Positions 18,457 to 29,110 of a stretch of 64,000 nt of DNA are shown piece after piece. The position numbers and the translations under genes are program-made. The DNA comes from Lentimicrobiaceae bacterium. Lineage in GTDB: Bacteria > Bacteroidota > Bacteroidia > Bacteroidales > JAGONC01. The stretch covers positions 62,001 through 126,000 of the forward strand of contig JAGONC010000005.1 in NCBI GenBank assembly GCA_017993235.1. Reading direction: 5' to 3'. Each line of letters opens with the position of its first letter. The first letter of the stretch is position 1. The notes under the pieces were generated by a model. The model was not told the DNA's origin, searched no databases, and saw only the letters and a program-made list of their open reading frames with translations.

Positions 18457-20268
18457 TTGGCAGCGAAAAAATGGCTTGTGGGATTGATTGGATGTCTTGG
18501 ATTTCTGTCGCTTTTCGCTCAGGAGATCCCTTATGTGTCCATTCACCAGGAGCAATCCTGTTATTATTCTCGGTTTGATTTTATACAAGAATCGCAGTTT
18601 GATTCACTCAATGGCCTGCAGACGGACGTGATCCGTCGAACAAGTATCCCAGCCCAGCTCAAACGAACGGTTTTCGGGTACCATCCCTATTGGATGGGCA
18701 GTACGTACCTGAACTACCGATGGGACCTGCTGTCGGATCTCTGCTACTTTTCCTTTGAGGTGGATCCTTACACAGGGATGCCGGTCTCGCTGCATAACTG
18801 GATGGCAGCACCCGTGATCGACTCCGCCCTGTCCAATGGTGTCAACGTCCACCTTTGCATCACCCTTTTTCAGGGGCACATGGCGCTGTTCTCTAATGCA
18901 ACCTCACAGCAGACACTGATCGACACGGCGGTTTCGCTTGTTAAAGCAAGAAATGCAATGGGAGTCAATCTGGATTTTGAATCAGTTCCCTCCTCCCTGA
19001 GCGATGAGTTCAATCAGTTCCTTATCCATTTCGCGCTGGAATTCCATACCCGGTTACCGGATAAAATGGTAAGCCTTGCTGTGCCAGCCATTGATCCAAA
19101 CGGGATCTTCAACCTGGAACTTCTTGAGCCTGTCATTGATATGTTTATGATCATGGGATACGATTACTACTGGAATGGCAGCGGTATGGCCGGTCCGGTG
19201 GATGGTCTCTATTCCATGGTCAGCAGCTTCGATCATAACCTGTCCCGGTCGGTATCCTGGTTCCAAAGCAAGGGAATACCCAACGAAAAAATAGTACTGG
19301 GGCTGCCCTATTACGGCCGGCAATGGCCGGTGGAGAAGCCCCTGGCTCCCTCTCCGGTAACCGGCTGGGGAACAGCGCTTACCTATTACACCATCCGAAA
19401 CAGCACAACGGGTAGCTATTCCATAGCCAACAAGCGCTAGGAATCCAACAGTTTTTCACCGTATTATTCGTTTCAGGCTGACCGGTTGTATCAATGCTTT
19501 ATCGATGATGTGAGAAGTCTTGGCAAACGGTTCGACCTGGTCCGCCAGAGAGGCCTGGCAGGGATTGGCATCTGGGCGCTGGGTTACGATCACGGTTACG
19601 ATGATTTCTGGCAATTGATCCGGGATAAATTCACGGCGCAGGCCCCGGCGGTCTATCAGGATACCCTGTACGATTCAGGAGGTCCTGCCTTTGCCTATTA
19701 CCCTGAAGAAGACTACCTGATCTTCATTGAGCCCTCTGATTGCAAAGAGCTTAACCTTACATTTCAGGTGCTGGACCTTGAAAACGGGACTGATTATGTG
19801 TATGTTTATAATGGACAGGATACCACAGCACCGCTGCTTGGCCGGCTGACGGGTGATTCCATTCCTGTAGTCATTACCGCAAGCCAGGGAGCGATCACCC
19901 TGCACGTTCTGACTGACAATGCCGGAAACTTCTCAGGCTGGAAGGCCATCTGGCATTGTGGGCCGATGGGCAATCAGGATTCGGAAACCATTACAGTTCA
20001 TCCGGTTCGCTTTTACCCGAATCCGGTCACGGATTGCCTGCATCTTGAGCTTTCGGTGTCCGGCCACCAGGTCGTAGTCATCGAAACGTACGATATGACG
20101 GGTATCCTGACCGGTCAACCGGTGGTTCATCGACTTGACATCGGAGAACATCATCTGATCTATGATCCCGGAAGGAAAAACATTCATCCCGGAGGGCTTT
20201 ACACGACCAGGATAACCTTTGGCAATGGCGTGTCGCAATCCGTAAAATGGATCTTTTCAGGCCAGTAG
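18457..20268 (+). pseudogene. GH18-type glycosidase with CUB and T9SS domains, interrupted by in-frame TAG
   Basis: One frame of about 603 codons is broken by a TAG at 19438-19440 (codon 328). The reading frame is unchanged on both sides. The first part has a signal peptide (1-21) and a GH18 barrel with the catalytic signature GVNLDFES (~residues 169-176) and the MIMGYDYYW strand. After the stop, the barrel continues (GLAGIGIWALGYDHGYDDFW), then a CUB-like domain (~420-510) and a T9SS type A sorting domain (YPNPVTD...). The stop sits where KR-stop-E could have been KRWE, one base from TGG. It could be a real nonsense mutation or a sequencing error. The start is TTG directly after the preceding stop. 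Confidence 0.8.
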
Positions 20269-21108
20269 ATCCTTCAATGCATCCTCCAGTCGGGGGAACT
20301 GGAAAATAAATCCAGAGGTGAGCAGTTTCTCAGGAAGGATACCCTGTCCTTCTGTCAGTACCGAAGCGGCCTCCCCGTAGACCAGTTTCAGCAAGACCGC
20401 AGGAATCGGGATCACGGCGGGTTTACCCAGTACCCTGCCCAGGGTTTTCGCATATTCACGGTTTGTCACGATCACGGGAGATCCAAGATGTACGATGCCA
20501 TGAACGGATTCATTGGTCATGACATGATGATAGGCGTTCACCAGGTCTGTCCTGTGAATCCAGCTGAAAAGCTGCATGCCGTTCCCAAGCGGTCCTCCAA
20601 GACCCAGGTTAAAGGCCCACAGCATTTTATGAAGGGCTCCCTCGTGACTGTCAAGTACGACAGACAGCCGGAAAACGATGACCCGCGCAATATCCTGAAC
20701 ATCAAGGGCAGCCGCTTCCCAATCCTTGCAAAGACTTCCGATGAATCCGCTGTCGAAGTCAATCCCCTTTTCATTGATCATACAGCCACTTTTTACGATT
20801 CCGCTTGCTGATGTCGAAATGAAAAGTCCAGGGCGATCCCTGCAGTTGCGAATCGCATCAGCAAGTTTCCTTGTGGTGATGACGCGACTGTTGTACATCT
20901 CCTGCTGATATGATCGGGTCCATCGTTTCAGGATCGGGGCTCCTGCCAGGTGTATCACAGCATCGGCTCCGTTGATTTTTTCGATCAGTTTTGCTTCATC
21001 ATGAAAATCATTCCTCGACAGGGGCTCAATAATCCAGTTACGGTTCTTGATGGAGGATGACAGGCTTCTGCCGATGAAACCCGTAGTTCCGCTGATAGCT
21101 ATTTTCAT
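20257..21108 (-). CDS. TIGR01777 family epimerase (SDR, YfcH-like)
   Basis: Encodes 283 residues. The extended short-chain dehydrogenase fold begins with the nucleotide-binding motif ISGTTGFIGRSL (residues 4-15), followed by VIHLAGAPI (~49-57). A further family match is FRLSVVLDSHEGALHKM, and a C-terminal DUF1731-like helix region is present. The usual YxxxK catalytic region is altered (ISTSASGIVKSG where relatives commonly have a YYG-type sequence), so activity is uncertain. Its 3' end overlaps the convergent GH18 gene by 12 bases. Confidence 0.85.
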   Translation of the reverse strand: MKIAISGTTGFIGRSLSSSIKNRNWIIEPLSRNDFHDEAKLIEKINGADAVIHLAGAPILKRWTRSYQQEMYNSRVITTRKLADAIRNCRDRPGLFISTSASGIVKSGCMINEKGIDFDSGFIGSLCKDWEAAALDVQDIARVIVFRLSVVLDSHEGALHKMLWAFNLGLGGPLGNGMQLFSWIHRTDLVNAYHHVMTNESVHGIVHLGSPVIVTNREYAKTLGRVLGKPAVIPIPAVLLKLVYGEAASVLTEGQGILPEKLLTSGFIFQFPRLEDALKDLLA

Positions 21109-21248
21109 AAGGAGATTTTACCTAAGATAAGCATATTCTGCCTGATATTCATGACTCATTCTGTTATTTATACTCCATAAAAAAAGCGTAATTTAGCTTA
21201 ATCAAATTTTAGATAATTTATTATTGATCTTCGGAATTACAATTGATT

Positions 21249-24200
21249 ATGAGGCTTGTAAAGATAAATCCAAAAAAAGCAATCAGCAAGTCCTTTTTAA
21301 AGCAGCGACCGTTAAGAAGTGAGATTGAATTGTTTAAGAAAAACCTGATCCGGCTTCTTGGAAAGGTAGATGAAATTGAGAGAGAAGAAAATCAGAAGAA
21401 TCATATCCGTGATTTTTTAAGGGATACGTATTACAAAGAAACCAACGAGATCAATACGAAAGATAACAAAGACCTGGTTATTCATCTGGGGAAAACCCAC
21501 AAGGATAAAGTTGGTGTGATCTTAGAAGCAAAGAGACCAGGTAATAAGACGGAGATGCTTACTGAAAGTAAACTAAATGTCAAAGCCTTCCAGGAACTCG
21601 TGCTCTATTATCTGCAGGAACGGATTGAAGAAAACAACATTGATATCAGGCACCTTATTGTAAGTAATGTTTACGAATGGTACATTTTTGAAGCATCGTA
21701 CTTTGAAAATTTCTTTTATAAAAATAAATCCTTTGTCAGACAATATGAGCAATGGCGGGATGGACAGAAGGTGACAAAGGATACGGATCTTTTCTATAAT
21801 TTTATTGCAAAACCCTACATTGAAAGCATTGAAGAAGAAATCCCCTGCACCTGGTTTGATATTCGTGATTATGAAATGGTTTTAAGAAATGAAGATAAAA
21901 CTGACGATAAGAAACTAATCGCGCTTCAAAAACTGCTTTCACCACATTTCCTCTTAAAAGAACCATTTACGAAAGACAGCAACGCACTCAACGAACAATT
22001 CTATAAAGAATTGCTGTATATTATCGGACTGGAAGAAGTAAAATCAGGAACCAAAAATATCATCCGCCGAAAAGAAAAGAACAGACAGGCCGGTTCACTG
22101 ATTGAAAACACAATGAACATTCTCCTTACCGAGGACATCCTTTATAAAGTAAAAGACAGAACAATTTTCGGACAGACCAAAGACGAACAATTATTTGGTA
22201 TTGCCCTCGAACTGAGTTTGACCTGGATAAACCGGATCCTGTTCCTGAAATTGCTGGAAGGTCAACTCATTTTGTATCATAAGGGAGACAAGGAGTACCG
22301 TTTCCTGCACTCGGGTATAATCAATGATTATGATGAATTATATAAATTGTTTCATCAGGTTCTGGCAAGAAATTACACTGAACGTACGGCATCCATACAA
22401 CAGAAATATTCACGCATTCCTTACCTGAACAGCTCGTTATTTGAAATTTCTGAACTGGAAGACCAGACCATTAAGATTAATTCGCTGGATAACTCAGAAA
22501 CGCTGACTTTCATCAACACCTCGGTACTTAGAGATGATAAAAAAAAGAGTAATTGCATTCCAACACTTGATTATTTGTTCAGGTTCCTCGACGCATTCGA
22601 TTTTGCCAGTGAAGGGGGTGAGGACATCGCAGAAGAAAACAAAGCCATAATTAATGCTTCGGTACTAGGAAAAGTTTTCGAAAAAGTAAACGGGTATAAA
22701 GACGGGTCCATCTTTACCCCTGGCTTTATCACGATGTACATGAGCCGTCAATCCCTGCGTCTAGCTGTCCTCCAAAAATTCAATGAGTACTTTAAAGCGA
22801 AGAATATCGAGTTAGCAGATACATTTACTGACCTTTTTAACCGGATGGACAGAATTGGCTTCACTGTTGCGAATGAAATTATGAGTTCACTTCGAATCTG
22901 TGATCCTGCTGTTGGTTCGGGTCACTTTTTGGTTTCGTGCCTCAATGAACTCATCGTTATCAAATCGGAACTTGGAATCCTGGTTGACAGATCCGGGAAA
23001 CGCCTGCGTGATTACGAAATCGTAGTTGAAAACGATGAACTCATCATATTGGACGAGAACGGAATTTTTGAATACAATTACCAGAACGTGGAAAGCCAGC
23101 GTGTACAGGAAACGATCTTTTACGAACGGCAGACCATTATTGAAAACTGCCTGTTTGGTGTGGATATCAATCCCAATTCAGTTAAGATTTGCCGTCTGCG
23201 TCTGTGGATCGAGTTGCTGAAAAGTTCCTATTACAAAGCTCCGTATTTTACCGAACTGGAAACCCTGCCGAATATTGATATCAATATAAAATGTGGCAAT
23301 TCACTGATCAGCCGTTATGCGCTGGATGCAGATCTTAAAAAAGCTCTCCAGAAAAGCAAATGGACCATCGAAGGCTATCGCCTGGCGGTGATGACCTATC
23401 GCAATACGAGGAGTAAAGAAGTGAAGAGGGAAATGGAAGATCTTATCTTGAAAATAAAACAGGATTTTACATATGAGATTCGACAGAACGATCCTAACAG
23501 AACAAAACTCGACAAATTAGTAAGTGAACTCTATAATCGTTTCACAGGTTCTTTTCTTTTTGAACCTGAGACTCCTTACGGGAAGGAGGATGCTGAAATG
23601 GTAAAAAAGCGAAAAAAAGAACAGGAAAAATTAGAAAAAGAAATTAGTGAACTAAAAAGAAAACTGGATGAAAGTAAGGAAAATGTCATTTACAAAAACG
23701 CCTTTGAATGGCGTTTCGAATTCCCTGAAGTACTGGATAACAATGGTGATTTTACTGGATTTGATGTAGTGATTGGGAATCCGCCATATATAAGGCAAGA
23801 AGACGTAAAAGATTTAAGTTGTTATTTTAAAAAGAACTTCAGTACATTTTCAGGTAAATCAGATATCTATGTTTTCTTTTACGAAATGGCTTTAAAGATT
23901 TTAAAAAATGATGGAATATTATACTACATCACATCGAGCAAATTTTTCCAGGCACGTTATGGTGTACCATTAATTAAATTTTTAATAAAGGAATGTGAAA
24001 TAAAAACAATTATCGATTTTAACGATTTGAATGTTTTTGAAGGTGTGACTGCTTACCCGTTAGTATTTTCAGCAAACAAACAAAAGAAAAGCGAATATAG
24101 CTTCTCATATTACAACTTGGATAAACTACCAGAATCTACTTTACAGGCTAAACTTGATAATATCACACCGTTATTAATTACCAAATCTACTTTCATCCAA

Positions 24201-25004
24201 AATGACTTTAAGTTTATCGATACTAAGGTTCTAAAAATTCTAAAAAAGTTAAAACTTAACTCGATTTTACTCCAGGAATTCTGTGGATTACCTGTTGTTG
24301 GAGTAAAAACTGGATTAAACAGCGTCTTCATTACTGAACTTCCTTTAGACACGTATGTTAAACCATATATTTTTGGGCGTGATCTTAAAAAGTATCAACC
24401 TGCTGCAGTAAAAAATAACATCATTTTTCCCTACAATTCTGACTTTTCTGTCGCTTCGTTTAATAACGATATTGCTTCTTTTTCAGTTTTAAATAAACAT
24501 AAACTGCAATTATCCGAAAGAGCAATTATAAAAGAAGGTTTGAAAAATAATACTAAATATTGGTATGAATATCAGCAAATTAATAAAACATTGAATTATA
24601 ATAACGAATATATTGTTTACCCTAATGTTTCGAAGGGCAATAATTTCACACTATCAAAAGGCGCTATCATAGATATGACAGCATTCTTAATAAAATCTAA
24701 CAGCCGATATCTTCTTGCGGTGCTTAACTCGAGATTAATTTCTTGCTTGATGAATATTTGGTGTATTAGCAGAAGGGGTGGCTTTCTTGAATACAAAGTA
24801 CAATATATTGAAAAAATACCCATTAAAGATTTATCCCATAAGAAGCAACAACCATTTATCGAGTTAGTAGATCTAATCCTTGAAGGTAAAAAACTAGGTA
24901 AAGACACTACTGATCTAGAGAACCAGATCGATCAAATGGTTTACAAACTTTATAATTTGACTAAAGAGGAAATAAAGATTGTGGAAGGTCTTATCAATCA
25001 ATAA
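21249..25004 (+). CDS. Type IIG restriction-modification enzyme (nuclease-methylase fusion)
   Basis: Encodes 1251 residues from the ATG at 21249. The N-terminus holds a PD-(D/E)xK nuclease (DLVIHLG...VGVILEAKRPG, ~residues 77-104). A helical linker is followed by an N6-adenine methylase with motif I DPAVGSGHF (~557-565) and motif IV GNPPYIR (~842-848). The last ~400 residues are a TaqI/Eco57I-like target-recognition region. Such proteins cut and protect DNA as a single polypeptide. No separate specificity or methylase gene is nearby. The C-terminal third is AT-rich (about one third G+C where counted) beside more GC-rich neighbours, suggesting recent acquisition. It ends 10 bases before mutA. 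Confidence 0.9.
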   Translation: MRLVKINPKKAISKSFLKQRPLRSEIELFKKNLIRLLGKVDEIEREENQKNHIRDFLRDTYYKETNEINTKDNKDLVIHLGKTHKDKVGVILEAKRPGNKTEMLTESKLNVKAFQELVLYYLQERIEENNIDIRHLIVSNVYEWYIFEASYFENFFYKNKSFVRQYEQWRDGQKVTKDTDLFYNFIAKPYIESIEEEIPCTWFDIRDYEMVLRNEDKTDDKKLIALQKLLSPHFLLKEPFTKDSNALNEQFYKELLYIIGLEEVKSGTKNIIRRKEKNRQAGSLIENTMNILLTEDILYKVKDRTIFGQTKDEQLFGIALELSLTWINRILFLKLLEGQLILYHKGDKEYRFLHSGIINDYDELYKLFHQVLARNYTERTASIQQKYSRIPYLNSSLFEISELEDQTIKINSLDNSETLTFINTSVLRDDKKKSNCIPTLDYLFRFLDAFDFASEGGEDIAEENKAIINASVLGKVFEKVNGYKDGSIFTPGFITMYMSRQSLRLAVLQKFNEYFKAKNIELADTFTDLFNRMDRIGFTVANEIMSSLRICDPAVGSGHFLVSCLNELIVIKSELGILVDRSGKRLRDYEIVVENDELIILDENGIFEYNYQNVESQRVQETIFYERQTIIENCLFGVDINPNSVKICRLRLWIELLKSSYYKAPYFTELETLPNIDINIKCGNSLISRYALDADLKKALQKSKWTIEGYRLAVMTYRNTRSKEVKREMEDLILKIKQDFTYEIRQNDPNRTKLDKLVSELYNRFTGSFLFEPETPYGKEDAEMVKKRKKEQEKLEKEISELKRKLDESKENVIYKNAFEWRFEFPEVLDNNGDFTGFDVVIGNPPYIRQEDVKDLSCYFKKNFSTFSGKSDIYVFFYEMALKILKNDGILYYITSSKFFQARYGVPLIKFLIKECEIKTIIDFNDLNVFEGVTAYPLVFSANKQKKSEYSFSYYNLDKLPESTLQAKLDNITPLLITKSTFIQNDFKFIDTKVLKILKKLKLNSILLQEFCGLPVVGVKTGLNSVFITELPLDTYVKPYIFGRDLKKYQPAAVKNNIIFPYNSDFSVASFNNDIASFSVLNKHKLQLSERAIIKEGLKNNTKYWYEYQQINKTLNYNNEYIVYPNVSKGNNFTLSKGAIIDMTAFLIKSNSRYLLAVLNSRLISCLMNIWCISRRGGFLEYKVQYIEKIPIKDLSHKKQQPFIELVDLILEGKKLGKDTTDLENQIDQMVYKLYNLTKEEIKIVEGLINQ

Positions 25005-25014
25005 TTCAGATAAC

Positions 25015-26892
25015 ATGAATGATAGGAAGAATCCATCAGAGGATCAAAAATTATTTGAAAAATTTCCTTCTATTCTAACATCCGAATGGGAGAAGAAGAT
25101 CAGGGAGGACCTGGAAGGCGCCGATTACGATAAAAAACTTCTCTGGAATACCGGACAGGGATTTACAGCCCGTCCGTATTACCGGGAAGAAGACCTTCAG
25201 GATGTACCGGGAGAATTTCCTTTTATCAGAAATGCAAAGGCAGACAACAACAACTGGCTGATCCGGCAGGATATTGTCGTGGCCGACATCCCGGAGGCCA
25301 ATGCCAAAATCCTGGATATCCTGATGAAGGGCGTGGACTCGATCGGATTGGTGATGGATGAGAACCATCCCTATACTTATCAGGAACTCGACAGGTTATT
25401 CAAAAATATTTTTGCCGAGAGCGTTGAAACGAATTTTATCTGTGGTAACGCTTCCCTTGGTATCGTAACCATCATCCTTGAGCTGGTCAGAAGATATAAC
25501 CGCTTTCTGGATAAGATCAGGGGTTCGGTGGATTATGATCCGCTGGGTGAGCTGGTACGCACCGGGGGATATCCTTCTTCACTCGGTTCTGCCTTTGATA
25601 TGGGCAGGGAACTGATCGAAAAGGCCACGCTATTACCTCACTTTCAGGTGATCACCGTCCACGGGGATCTGTTCCACAATGCAGGGGCGTCCATCGTCCA
25701 GGAATTGAGCTTCAGCCTTGCCATGGGAGTGGAGTATCTTACCCAGTTAACGGAACGGCAGTTGTCCATCAACAAGGTGGCTCCCCGTATCCGGTTCCAG
25801 TTTGCCGTTGGATCGGACTATTTTATGGAGATTGCCAAACTGAGGGCAGCGCGCTGCCTTTGGTCAGCCATCGTCAAAGCATACGGACCATCCCACGATC
25901 AGGTCTGTAAAATGAAAATCCATACCACGACTTCCCGCTGGAACATGACCCTGTACGATCCGTTTGTGAACCTGCTCAGGTCGGCAACTGAATCCATGTC
26001 GTCCATCCTGGCGGGGACCGATTCCCATACGGTAATGCCCTACAATTGTGCTTTACTGCCACCGGATGACAACTCAGAGCGGCTGGCACGAAACCAGCAG
26101 CTCCTCCTGAAGGAGGAATCCTATCTTGACAGGATCATTGATCCATCTGCAGGTTCCTACTATATCGAGAAACTCACCCGGATGTTATCCGAACAAGCCT
26201 GGGCGCTTTTCCTTCGGGTTGAAGAAAAGGGTGGTTTTTTACAGGCATTTCAAAGCGGATTCATCCAGGAACAGGTCAGTGTCCGAGCCGCCGAAAGGGA
26301 TCTGGCATTGGCGCAGCGGAAAGAGGTTCTGATCGGTACGAACCAGTATCCTCATTTTCAGGAAACCATCAGCAAAGAAATGGATGATCAGATGCTCAAA
26401 CCGGAATACCTGAAAAGGAAAGATGCCATTGCTGAGCCCCTGAAATGCTACCGGGCCAGCATGGCCTTTGAACAACTTCGGTATGCTACCGACAGGTTTG
26501 CCCGAAACAGGCAGCGTCCGGTTGTCTTCATGCTGACCTATGGGAACCTGGCCATGCGGAGGGCACGGGCACAATTTGCCTGTAATTTCTTCGCATGTGC
26601 CGGATTTGAAACCATCGACAACGCAGGTTTTGCCACGCTGGAAGAAGGCATCCTTGCCGCAGGAGAGAGCAAGGCGGATATCGTTGTCTTCTGCAGCTCG
26701 GATGAAGAATACGCGCAGATTGGTGTGTCGTTGATTCAACAGCTGAAGGATCATGCCATACCGGTCATTGCAGGCTATCCCAAAGACAGCCTGGATTATT
26801 TAAAAGGGATCGGGATCCATCAATTCATCCATATCCGGTCGAATGTCCTTGAGACATTGAAAGACTTTCAGCGATTGCTGGACATTGGGTAA
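25015..26892 (+). CDS. mutA: Methylmalonyl-CoA mutase, small subunit
   Basis: Encodes 625 residues from the ATG at 25015; an earlier TTG in frame overlaps the restriction gene and is less likely. It is the non-catalytic partner in the mutA/mutB heterodimer that interconverts succinyl-CoA and methylmalonyl-CoA, used for propionate production or consumption. The barrel domain is visible (DPLGELVRTGGYPSS, VHGDLFHNAGAS, FAVGSDYFMEIAKLRAARCLW). The C-terminal domain resembles a cobalamin-binding fold but lacks the DxHxxG motif, as expected for this subunit. It is followed 60 bases later by mutB. Confidence 0.95.
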   Translation: MNDRKNPSEDQKLFEKFPSILTSEWEKKIREDLEGADYDKKLLWNTGQGFTARPYYREEDLQDVPGEFPFIRNAKADNNNWLIRQDIVVADIPEANAKILDILMKGVDSIGLVMDENHPYTYQELDRLFKNIFAESVETNFICGNASLGIVTIILELVRRYNRFLDKIRGSVDYDPLGELVRTGGYPSSLGSAFDMGRELIEKATLLPHFQVITVHGDLFHNAGASIVQELSFSLAMGVEYLTQLTERQLSINKVAPRIRFQFAVGSDYFMEIAKLRAARCLWSAIVKAYGPSHDQVCKMKIHTTTSRWNMTLYDPFVNLLRSATESMSSILAGTDSHTVMPYNCALLPPDDNSERLARNQQLLLKEESYLDRIIDPSAGSYYIEKLTRMLSEQAWALFLRVEEKGGFLQAFQSGFIQEQVSVRAAERDLALAQRKEVLIGTNQYPHFQETISKEMDDQMLKPEYLKRKDAIAEPLKCYRASMAFEQLRYATDRFARNRQRPVVFMLTYGNLAMRRARAQFACNFFACAGFETIDNAGFATLEEGILAAGESKADIVVFCSSDEEYAQIGVSLIQQLKDHAIPVIAGYPKDSLDYLKGIGIHQFIHIRSNVLETLKDFQRLLDIG

Positions 26893-26952
26893 GCTGGTAG
26901 TTCGTAATGATTGGTTTTTACATGACTGTTAATCTTGAATGTATTCAAAAAT

Positions 26953-29103
26953 ATGAAGCCGAATTTTAAAAAAATCGATATACACTTCACCGCCTCAACC
27001 GGGCAGCAGGAGGAAACAGATGCCATCAGCGAAAGGTTGCCGGAGTGGATGACTGCCGAACGCATACCGGTCAGATCCATTTTCACCAGGGAGGATCTGG
27101 CTGACATGGAGCATCTGCAGTACGCGGCAGGTATACCGCCGTTTCTGAGGGGTCCTTATACGACCATGTATATCACCCGTCCCTGGACGATCCGGCAGTA
27201 CGCCGGTTTCTCCACCGCGGAGGAATCCAATGCATTTTACCGCCGCAACCTGGCTTCGGGTCAGAAAGGACTGTCCATTGCTTTTGACCTGGCCACCCAC
27301 AGGGGCTATGATTCCGATCACCCCAGGGTGATCGGCGACATCGGCAAAGCAGGGGTGGCAGTCGATTCCATTCTCGATATGAAGATCCTTTTCGAAGGAA
27401 TTCCGCTCGATAAAATGTCGGTCTCGATGACCATGAACGGCGCAGTACTGCCTGTTCTTGCCTTTTATATCGTAGCTGCGCTTGAACAGGGTGTTGCCCT
27501 GGATCAGATGTCGGGAACCATCCAGAACGACATTCTTAAAGAATTCATGGTGAGGAATACGTATATCTATCCTCCGCAGCCATCCATGCGGATCATTGCG
27601 GACATTTTCAGGTACACGTCGCAACATATGCCCCGGTTCAACTCCATCAGCGTCAGCGGGTACCACATGCAGGAAGCCGGGGCGACATGCGATCTGGAAC
27701 TTGCCTACACCCTGGCCGACGGTTGGGAATACCTTCGCACGGGTGTAAATGCAGGCCTGGATATTGACGCCTTTGCACCCCGCATCTCTTTCTTCTGGGG
27801 TATCGGAATGAATTATTTCATGGAAATAGCCAAAATGAGAGCAGCCCGGATGCTCTGGTCCAAAATCGTCAGCGAGTTCCACCCCCGGAATCCGAAGTCC
27901 ATGGCATTGCGGACGCACTGCCAGACATCCGGCTGGAGCCTCACCGAACAGGATCCGTTCAACAATGTGACGCGTACCTGTGTGGAGGCGCTTGCCGCCG
28001 TGATGGGACACACACAGTCACTGCATACCAATGCGCTGGATGAAGCCATCGCTTTACCCACGGATTTCTCGGCACGGATCGCCCGTAACACCCAGATCTA
28101 TATCCAGGAAGAAACCAACGTCACCCGTAGCATCGATCCCTGGGCAGGCTCATACTATGTTGAATACCTTACTCATCAGATCGCCCGCAGGGCATGGGAC
28201 CTCATCCTGGAGATCGAGGAACTCGGGGGTATGGCAAAAGCGATTGAAACAGGACTTTCAAAAATGCGGATCGAAGAGGCTGCTGCCCGCAAACAGGCAA
28301 GGATTGATTCCAACCAGGACACGATTGTGGGCGTAAACAAATACCGCCTTGATAAAGAAGATCCCATCGATATCCTGGAGGTGGATAATACCGCGGTGCG
28401 TGAATCCCAGATCGAACGGCTACGGCAGCTCCGTGCCGGTCGGAATGAACAGGAGGTGGCCTCTGCCCTGGATGCCATTACGCAGGCGTGTGCGTCGGGA
28501 GAAGGAAATCTGCTGGAACTCTCGGTAGATGCCGCCAGGAAAAGGGCTTCGCTGGGTGAGATCTCGCTGGCCTGCGAAAAAGTCTTTGGAAGATATAAAG
28601 CGGTCATCCGCTCCATTTCAGGCATCTATTCGACCGAATCAAAAGGGGATGAAAGCTTTAAAACCGCCTGTAAACTGGCTGATCATTTTGCCGGCCTGGA
28701 GGGACGCCGCCCAAGGATCATGGTGGCAAAACTGGGCCAGGATGGCCACGACCGGGGTGCAAAAGTTGTCGCTACCGGCTTTGCCGACATCGGTTTCGAT
28801 GTGGATATCGGCCCCCTGTTTCAAACACCCGAAGAAGCCGCTCTGCAGGCTGTGGAAAATGATGTGCATATCCTGGGAGTTTCCAGCCTGGCCGCAGGAC
28901 ACAAAACCCTGATACCCAAACTGATCGATGAACTTAAACGATTGAACCGGGAAGATGTCATGGTTATCGTGGGTGGTGTTATTCCTCCACAGGATTATGA
29001 CTTCCTCTACCAAAAGGGCGTGGTCGCCATATTTGGACCCGGAACCGTCATCTCCGACTGCGGGACACGGCTGCTCGAAATCCTGATCGAAACCAGAAAA
29101 TAA
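26953..29103 (+). CDS. mutB: Methylmalonyl-CoA mutase, large (catalytic) subunit
   Basis: Encodes 716 residues from the ATG at 26953 (a TTG six codons upstream is also open). It carries adenosylcobalamin and does the radical rearrangement of the CoA ester. The TIM-barrel domain includes [21 protein letters not shown] (~60-80) with the catalytic tyrosine region, [15 protein letters not shown], and [17 protein letters not shown]. The cobalamin domain has the base-off motif GQDGHDRG (~590). No MeaB chaperone or epimerase gene is adjacent; instead an outer-membrane barrel gene starts 8 bases downstream. Confidence 0.97.
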   Translation: MKPNFKKIDIHFTASTGQQEETDAISERLPEWMTAERIPVRSIFTREDLADMEHLQYAAGIPPFLRGPYTTMYITRPWTIRQYAGFSTAEESNAFYRRNLASGQKGLSIAFDLATHRGYDSDHPRVIGDIGKAGVAVDSILDMKILFEGIPLDKMSVSMTMNGAVLPVLAFYIVAALEQGVALDQMSGTIQNDILKEFMVRNTYIYPPQPSMRIIADIFRYTSQHMPRFNSISVSGYHMQEAGATCDLELAYTLADGWEYLRTGVNAGLDIDAFAPRISFFWGIGMNYFMEIAKMRAARMLWSKIVSEFHPRNPKSMALRTHCQTSGWSLTEQDPFNNVTRTCVEALAAVMGHTQSLHTNALDEAIALPTDFSARIARNTQIYIQEETNVTRSIDPWAGSYYVEYLTHQIARRAWDLILEIEELGGMAKAIETGLSKMRIEEAAARKQARIDSNQDTIVGVNKYRLDKEDPIDILEVDNTAVRESQIERLRQLRAGRNEQEVASALDAITQACASGEGNLLELSVDAARKRASLGEISLACEKVFGRYKAVIRSISGIYSTESKGDESFKTACKLADHFAGLEGRRPRIMVAKLGQDGHDRGAKVVATGFADIGFDVDIGPLFQTPEEAALQAVENDVHILGVSSLAAGHKTLIPKLIDELKRLNREDVMVIVGGVIPPQDYDFLYQKGVVAIFGPGTVISDCGTRLLEILIETRK

Positions 29104-29110
29104 TCCGGTG

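Noticed and set aside
18457-19440. TAG in the GH18 gene as pyrrolysine recoding
   Set aside because: No sign of pyrrolysine machinery, unlikely in Bacteroidota; nonsense mutation or base error is simpler.
19486-20268. Separate gene for the second part of the GH18 protein
   Set aside because: Same frame, starts in mid-domain without signal peptide, and continues the barrel, so it is the broken 3' part.
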